Of a stretch of DNA of 64,000 nt, positions 58,990-64,000 are shown one piece after another (within the stretch, counting starts at the first letter, position 1; each line of letters opens with the position of its first letter). The DNA comes from Limnohabitans kasalickyi. Lineage in GTDB: Bacteria; Pseudomonadota; Gammaproteobacteria; Burkholderiales; Burkholderiaceae_C. The stretch covers positions 1,426,001 through 1,490,000 of the forward strand of contig OZ248407.1 in assembly GCA_965234325.1 (NCBI GenBank), in the 5' to 3' direction. Position numbers and translations under genes: made by a program. Under the pieces are notes generated by a model. It was not told where the DNA came from and did not search any database. It was given only the letters and a program-made list of their open reading frames with translations.

Positions 58990-60516
58990 TCATGCGCGTG
59001 CACGTGCACGTTCACGTTCACGTTCACGCAGCACATTTTTCAGAATTTTTCCGGCAGCCGACATCGGCAGTTCCGTCAAGAAGCTAAAGCTGCGTGGGCA
59101 TTTGTAACCAGCCAGTTGTTGGTGACACGCCGCGTGCAAAGCGGCTGACATGTCATCGGTCGACAAGCTCGCCGTGTTGGTCAAAACAATGACCGCATGC
59201 ACCGCCTCGCCCCACTTCACATCGGGCACGCCGATCACGGCGGCTTGTGCCACATCCGGGTGGTTGCGCAGCACGGCCTCGACCTCGGCACAGTAGACGT
59301 TTTCACCACCCGTGATGATCATGTCTTTGAGGCGATCCACGATGAACACATACCCATCTTCACGCATGCGCCCCAAGTCGCCGGTCCGAAACCAACCGTC
59401 AACAAAGGCTGCGGCAGTCGCTTCGGGCTGCTTCCAATAGCCTTGCATGACCATGGGGCCGCGCACCCAAACCTCACCCACTTGACCGCGTGGTGCATCT
59501 TCGCCCGCGTCATTCATTACCTTGATTTCAGCGCCCAAGCCAGCGCGGCCAACTGAATTCAACAGCGTACGCGCTTCTCCCTGCCCGCGATGGTTGACAG
59601 GTAAGTTGATGCACACGGCGCCGGCGGTTTCCGTCAATCCATAGGCTTGGAAAAATTCAGCGTTGGGCCAAGCGGCCAAGGCACGGTTGAGCAAGTCAGG
59701 CGGCATGGGCGCAGCGCCAAAGGCAATGCGGTCCAAACACTGCAACTTGCTTGCATCAAAGTTCGCATCATCTAGCAAGGCTTGCAACATGCTGGGCACG
59801 ACGATGGTGTCGTTGATGCCAAAACGCGCAATGGCGGACAGCACTGCGGGAGTTCTGAATTGCGCCATCGTCAACCAACGCCCACCCACAACCATCTGAC
59901 CGACCATGCGGCCCAAGCCAGCCACATGGAACAAGGGAGCCACCAACAGCGATACGGCATCTGGCGGGTTGTTCAGCTCAGCACCGCGCGTCATACAAGC
60001 GGACCAGAAGTTGGCGTGCGTCAACATCACCCCTTTTGATCGACCTGTGGTGCCGCCGGTGTAGAGGAGCGAGGCCAAGGCTGATCCACCGGTCCGTGTG
60101 TCAGCGACGGCAGGCATGGACGCCGAAGCGTTCGCCAAATCCAGCAAACTCAAAGAAGGTGAAAATCCTTGAGGGGCTGGCATGCTGACGTCGTGCAACA
60201 GCAGTGCGGCATCACTGTCTTTCAACGCATAGTCCAGCTCCGGTTCACTCCACCGTGTGTTCATGGGACACGCCACTGCGCCCAGCCACCAACACGCCAG
60301 AATGGCTTGAATCAATTGATCGGAATTGGGCGACAGCAATGCCACGCGGTCATTGGCGCCTATGCCACGGGCTTGCAAATAAGCGGCTTGACGCCCGACC
60401 GCATCGACGACTTCGGCAAACGTCCAGTGCCGTTCGCCAGCATCACTTACATGCGTCAAGGCGATGGTGTCAGGGTGCCGTTGAACAGCACGATGTAAAC
60501 CTTGGGTCAAGTACAA
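58990..60516 (-). CDS. AMP-forming acyl-CoA synthetase
   Basis: Ligase that activates a carboxylic acid to its CoA ester via an acyl-AMP. I chose TTG 60516 as start: AAGGA lies seven bases before it and it gives the common N-terminus (M)YLTQGLHRAVQRHP; 508 residues. Motifs: LLYTGGTTGRSKGVML (P-loop), QAYGLTETAG, WFRTGDLGRM and the C-terminal GKILKNVLRE lysine. The last 12 residues are Arg-Glu/Arg-Ala dipeptides encoded by a hexanucleotide repeat (58993-59028). It is ten bases downstream of the second ligase. Acid substrate unknown. Confidence 0.88.
   Translation of the reverse strand: MYLTQGLHRAVQRHPDTIALTHVSDAGERHWTFAEVVDAVGRQAAYLQARGIGANDRVALLSPNSDQLIQAILACWWLGAVACPMNTRWSEPELDYALKDSDAALLLHDVSMPAPQGFSPSLSLLDLANASASMPAVADTRTGGSALASLLYTGGTTGRSKGVMLTHANFWSACMTRGAELNNPPDAVSLLVAPLFHVAGLGRMVGQMVVGGRWLTMAQFRTPAVLSAIARFGINDTIVVPSMLQALLDDANFDASKLQCLDRIAFGAAPMPPDLLNRALAAWPNAEFFQAYGLTETAGAVCINLPVNHRGQGEARTLLNSVGRAGLGAEIKVMNDAGEDAPRGQVGEVWVRGPMVMQGYWKQPEATAAAFVDGWFRTGDLGRMREDGYVFIVDRLKDMIITGGENVYCAEVEAVLRNHPDVAQAAVIGVPDVKWGEAVHAVIVLTNTASLSTDDMSAALHAACHQQLAGYKCPRSFSFLTELPMSAAGKILKNVLRERERERARARA
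58993..59028. repeat. Hexanucleotide repeat at the 3' end of a ligase gene
   Basis: Six tandem hexanucleotide units read in the gene as Arg-Glu (three) and Arg-Ala (three) just before the stop. Two unit types, GTTCAC and GTGCAC-like, differ by one base or two. Unit gain or loss would alter only the length of the C-terminal tail. Confidence 0.75.
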
Positions 60517-60526
60517 AGCATGTTCC

Positions 60527-62038
60527 TTAGTCAGGCTGTGCTTCAAAAGAAGCCAACAGCTCACGCTTGAGCACTTTGCCGCTCAGCGTCATCGGGAACA
60601 CATCGCTCACCACGATGTGTGCTGGCCGTTTGTAAGGCGCCAAATGATCGGCCACATAAGCATCCAAGGCCGCACGGTCGAGTTTGGCGTTGGGCTGCAT
60701 TTCAAGGAAGGCCATGATTTCTTCATTCCCGCCAGATATGGCACGCCCCACCACGGCAGCACGCTGCACACCTGGAAATTGGGCGAGCACTGACTCCACC
60801 TCGCCGGGGTAGACATTGAAGCCCGAGCGAATGATCATTTCTTTCAAGCGCCCCACCACAAACAAAGCGCCGGAATCGTCCAAGTAACCCATGTCACCAC
60901 TGGTGTACCAGCCGCCTTCACGCATCACTTGCGCCGTGGCGGCGGCATCGCGAAAGTAACCGGGCATCAAGCCAATGCCACGCATCCAAATCTCACCGCG
61001 CTCGCCTGTCGCTGCATCTTGACCTTGCTCGTTGACGATGCGCAGCCCCGCACCGTCGACCAAATAGCCTGCCGATGTATCGTCCCGCGCCACGTTCAAG
61101 GTGCCCAAACACAAAGCGCCGGCGTATTCAGACAAACCATAGCCATGGTGCAAAGGCTTGGAGAAACGTGCCTCCACCGCACGCTTGAGCTTCAAATCCA
61201 ACGGTGCTGCACCGGTGTAGACGTAGCGCAACGCAGGACAAACAGGGCGTTGAATGCCTTGCTCGTCTAACCAAGCCAACAAACGCGTGAACATCGCGGG
61301 CGGTCCTTGCAACTGCGTGACACCGCCGCCAGCCAAGGCCTTGAACACATCGGCAGGATCAAACGCGCTGCGCATCACCAGAGCCGCACGCGCATACAAA
61401 GAAGCCATCAACACGGTGCCCAAGCCAAAGATGTGCGTCATCGGCAAATAAGCATACGAACGGTCCGCCTGTGTGAGTTGACGGGACTCCGTCGACACAC
61501 GGCCAAACTGCAGCAAACCTTGGTGCGACACCAACACACCCTTGGGTGTGCCCGTGGTGCCCGACGTGAAGATGATGGCCGCCACGCGTTGCGCCAACTC
61601 ACCCACCTCGGCCACCGCCTCCGTGCGCACAGCACTGCGCTGCAAACCCGTCAATACACTGCCACGCGCATCTGCCTCTTGCGCATGAGCCCGGGCGGCA
61701 CTCGACACCTCGCTGGTGAAATACATCACACGTGGGTCCGCCTTTTGCACGAACAAGTTGACCTCGCCGCGTGACATGCGGGCATTCACGCCACACGACC
61801 AAGCGCCGACCCTGCTGCATGCCAAGATCAAAGCCACATGCTCGGGACAGTTCTCGGCCACGATCAACACGCGGTCTCCTGCACGCACGCCGTCAGACTG
61901 CAACTCCAGCACCAAACGGTCGACCAAAACGGACAACTCTGCCAAAGTGAAATCAGCCGTTGGTGTGGAAAGAAACACTTGCGATGGCGCTTGCGCCACG
62001 CGCGCATCAAACAGTTGATGAATTAATTGAAAGTTCAT
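60527..62038 (-). CDS. AMP-forming acyl-CoA synthetase
   Basis: 503 residues with ATG 62038. Motifs: IIFTSGTTGTPKGVLVS (P-loop), HGYGLSEYAGALC, WYTSGDMGYLDDSG and the terminal SGKVLKRELL with catalytic Lys. Only distantly similar to the ligase at 58990, so the two probably activate different acids or act in sequence. Six bases downstream of a Bug receptor stop-to-start boundary, ten bases upstream of the other ligase: one operon. Substrate class (aromatic, alicyclic or medium-chain acid) is not decidable here. Confidence 0.88.
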   Translation of the reverse strand: MNFQLIHQLFDARVAQAPSQVFLSTPTADFTLAELSVLVDRLVLELQSDGVRAGDRVLIVAENCPEHVALILACSRVGAWSCGVNARMSRGEVNLFVQKADPRVMYFTSEVSSAARAHAQEADARGSVLTGLQRSAVRTEAVAEVGELAQRVAAIIFTSGTTGTPKGVLVSHQGLLQFGRVSTESRQLTQADRSYAYLPMTHIFGLGTVLMASLYARAALVMRSAFDPADVFKALAGGGVTQLQGPPAMFTRLLAWLDEQGIQRPVCPALRYVYTGAAPLDLKLKRAVEARFSKPLHHGYGLSEYAGALCLGTLNVARDDTSAGYLVDGAGLRIVNEQGQDAATGERGEIWMRGIGLMPGYFRDAAATAQVMREGGWYTSGDMGYLDDSGALFVVGRLKEMIIRSGFNVYPGEVESVLAQFPGVQRAAVVGRAISGGNEEIMAFLEMQPNAKLDRAALDAYVADHLAPYKRPAHIVVSDVFPMTLSGKVLKRELLASFEAQPD

Positions 62039-62043
62039 GTCAA

Positions 62044-63033
62044 TCACTGAACCTGAATACCTTTGGTCACCGTGGCCCACAGCGCCAACTCACGCGCAGC
62101 TCGCTCAGCCAACAGTTGGGGCGAGCCCACCCACAAGTCATAGCCTTGCTCAGCCCATTTGGTTTTCAATTCGTCGCCCGCCAAGGCTTTGCGCGTGGCT
62201 TCGTTCAAGCGTTGCACCATGTCAGCGGGTAACTTGGCAGGGCCGTACAAGCCATACCAGCCGCCCACCTCGTAATCGGCCAAGCCCGCTTCGCGCATGG
62301 TGGGCACATCGGGCATCGACACGTTGCGTTCACGCGAGGTGACAGCCATGGCCAACACGCGCCCTGAAGCCACGTAGTTACGCGCGCTGCCAATGATGTC
62401 AAACATCATGTTGATCTGCCCGCCAATCACATCGGTCATGGCCGGCGCGTTGCCTTTGTAAGGCACATGCGTCAAGGTGGTACCGGTGCGCAATGCAAAC
62501 AATTCACCACTCAGATGGTTAGATGCGCCCATACCTGCAGAACCGTAAGCCAACTTGTTGGGATTGGCTTTGGCATAGCTGATGAGTTCGGGCACCGTTT
62601 TAAAGGGTTGATCTTTGTTGACCACCAAGACATTGGAATAGCTCAAGATCGGGGCTATGGGCGTCACGTCTTTGGCAGGATCAAACGGCATGGACTTCAA
62701 AACGTGTGGGCTGATCGTCATGGTTGGGCTGGCTGCAAAAAACAACAGCAAGCCGTTCGGTGTCGCTTTGGCCACAGCATCGCCGCCCATGGCACCGCCA
62801 GCACCCGCTCTGTTTTCCACCACCACAGGTTGCCCGAGCTCACGCGACAGCGCGGGTGCAAACAAGCGTGCAGCCGCATCGACAGGCCCACCTGCCGCAT
62901 AGCCCACCACCAAGCGCACCGTCTGCCCCGGTGTTTGTGCCAACAGAGCAAGTGGCGAAAGAAGCAACAGCGCCGTCCAAGCGCGTGAAGATTGCAGCAA
63001 CCGTCGCGTTCCTAAAAATTTAAAAAAACTCAT
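62044..63033 (-). CDS. Bug/TctC-family periplasmic solute-binding protein
   Basis: 329 residues with ATG 63033. Signal peptide with AWTALLLLSPLALLAQ. Family motifs: LVVGYAAGGPVDAAAR, VENRAGAGGAMGGDAV and MPDVPTMREAGLADYE. The ligand loop reads FFAASPTMTISPHV. Upstream of the CoA ligases. A longer frame to 63156 lacks a signal peptide at its end and was not used. Confidence 0.9.
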   Translation of the reverse strand: MSFFKFLGTRRLLQSSRAWTALLLLSPLALLAQTPGQTVRLVVGYAAGGPVDAAARLFAPALSRELGQPVVVENRAGAGGAMGGDAVAKATPNGLLLFFAASPTMTISPHVLKSMPFDPAKDVTPIAPILSYSNVLVVNKDQPFKTVPELISYAKANPNKLAYGSAGMGASNHLSGELFALRTGTTLTHVPYKGNAPAMTDVIGGQINMMFDIIGSARNYVASGRVLAMAVTSRERNVSMPDVPTMREAGLADYEVGGWYGLYGPAKLPADMVQRLNEATRKALAGDELKTKWAEQGYDLWVGSPQLLAERAARELALWATVTKGIQVQ

Positions 63034-63100
63034 GTGTTTTGTCTCCTGATGATTGATTGATATAGGCACACGTGAATGGCGGGCGTTAACCGCCCGAAGC

Positions 63101-64000
63101 TCATTGGCTAAGCTTGATGCCCGCCTCTTTGATGATGTTGGCGTAGACCTGCGCATCCGACTTCAAAACTTGCGCAAACTCGTCGGGTTTGCCCCCTCCC
63201 ACAGCCAAGCCAAAGCCTTCGATGCGCGCCACCACATCGGGCATGCGCAAGATACGGTTGGCCTCGTCTGAATACTTGGACACGATGGCCGCAGGCGTAT
63301 TGGCGGGCAAGAGCATGCCAAACCATCCCAAGGGCTCGTAAGAGTGAAAGCCCAACTCTTTGAACGTCGGCACATCGGGCAAAGCAGGCATGCGCTGAGG
63401 CCCCGTGACAGCCAGAGCTTTGAATGATTTCAAATGCGCGCGCGCAGAGGCAGAGTCAATGAATGCCGAAGTCAATTGACCACCCACCATGTTGTTCACC
63501 AACGGTGCCGCACCTTGGAACGGCACATGCACCATGTCTATGCCTCCCTGGAGATTTAACAAAGAACCTTGAATGTGTGACGAAGTGCCTGCGCCATAGG
63601 TGCCGAAGTTGTACTTGCCTGGATTGGCTTTGACCAAGGCGATGAAGTCTTTCAAGTTGTTGGCAGGTGAACTTGGGGGCACCACAAACATGCTGGGGCT
63701 TTTCGCAATTTGGACCACGGGCGCAAAGTCTTTGAGCGGGTCATACGGCAAGCTCATCAGTGAGGGCTGCTGAATGATGGCGGTGATCGTCATCAAAATG
63801 GTGTGGCCATCAGGCGCAGCTTTGGCCACCATGTTGTTGCCAATGGTGCCACCTGCACCGGGTTTGTTTTCGATCACCACAGACGTGTTCCATGCCTCGC
63901 CGAACTTCTGCGCCATCATGCGCGCCAATGCGTCTGTCGCACCACCGGCTGGGTAGGGCACGATCACTTTGATAGGTTGACTCGGAAAGTTTTGAGCCCA
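63101..64000 (-). CDS. Bug/TctC-family periplasmic solute-binding protein (5' end beyond window)
   Basis: At least 299 residues; the N-terminus with the signal peptide lies beyond base 64000. The visible part starts WAQNFPSQPIKVIVPYPAGG, the standard mature N-terminus, and continues with GATDALARMMAQKF, VIENKPGAGGTIGNN and LPDVPTFKELGFHSYE. It is the third Bug gene of the operon and the fourth in the window. The 67-base gap to the next Bug gene shows no terminator. Confidence 0.9.
   Translation of the reverse strand, partial: WAQNFPSQPIKVIVPYPAGGATDALARMMAQKFGEAWNTSVVIENKPGAGGTIGNNMVAKAAPDGHTILMTITAIIQQPSLMSLPYDPLKDFAPVVQIAKSPSMFVVPPSSPANNLKDFIALVKANPGKYNFGTYGAGTSSHIQGSLLNLQGGIDMVHVPFQGAAPLVNNMVGGQLTSAFIDSASARAHLKSFKALAVTGPQRMPALPDVPTFKELGFHSYEPLGWFGMLLPANTPAAIVSKYSDEANRILRMPDVVARIEGFGLAVGGGKPDEFAQVLKSDAQVYANIIKEAGIKLSQ

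Overview
The window reads as one contiguous chromosomal stretch of a betaproteobacterium, most likely Burkholderiales/Comamonadaceae (Limnohabitans- or Rhodoferax-like). The evidence is the moderate GC, the earP-efp pair with Arg32 on EF-P, PhaR plus phasin plus 3-hydroxybutyrate dehydrogenase (polyhydroxybutyrate metabolism), many orphan Bug/TctC-type binding proteins, and a lysine-rich N-terminal extension on RpoD. No rRNA, CRISPR array, insertion sequence or phage module is visible. The genus assignment is an inference from gene content only.

Region 1 (1-34.7 kb) is mostly housekeeping. In order: rnr (partial), tRNA-Leu(CAG), rimO, phaR, tRNA-Val(GAC), relA, hbdH, an XRE regulator, ispF-ispD, mfd, serB, a Bug receptor, uvrC, earP, efp and a LOG-family gene. 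A long minus-strand run follows: HDAC-like, thioesterase, nitroreductase, pncB, nhaD, 2-hydroxyacid dehydrogenase, rmuC and MFS. After that come a phasin gene, a patatin lipoprotein, a short-chain dehydrogenase behind a perfect 18-bp palindrome, dnaG and rpoD.

Region 2 (34.7-42.6 kb, minus strand) looks like a complete quinate/shikimate-type uptake and catabolic operon. It has a TetR regulator, a TRAP transporter (dctQ-dctM-dctP), type II dehydroquinase, an NAD-type shikimate/quinate dehydrogenase, an HPPD-like protein, a dehydroshikimate dehydratase TIM barrel and an aldo/keto reductase. The HPPD-like and dehydratase modules, fused in pseudomonad QuiC1, are here two genes in reversed order joined by an ATGA overlap. 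The HPPD-like protein has lost two of three metal ligands.

Region 3 (42.7-50.4 kb) holds two Gfo/Idh/MocA oxidoreductases around a branched-chain-type ABC transporter (livK-H-M-G-F). The transporter is divergent from a PcaR/PcaU/PobR-type IclR gene. Three 10-bp repeats lie between them, arranged as in PcaU/PobR operators.

Region 4 (50.4-57.2 kb) is the least conventional part. An IclR regulator, a 797-residue flavoprotein-NIPSNAP fusion and a second TIM barrel with the same metal-ligand spacing as the dehydratase are transcribed away from a second shikimate-dehydrogenase homologue and a second flavoprotein. I infer an alicyclic (shikimate-like) acid oxidation pathway that may not have been described.

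Region 5 (57.1-64 kb, minus strand) is an operon of three Bug receptors (one partial), two AMP-forming CoA ligases and a 2,4-dienoyl-CoA-reductase-like SDR. No ring-cleavage genes are in the window, so any protocatechuate formed must be degraded by genes elsewhere.
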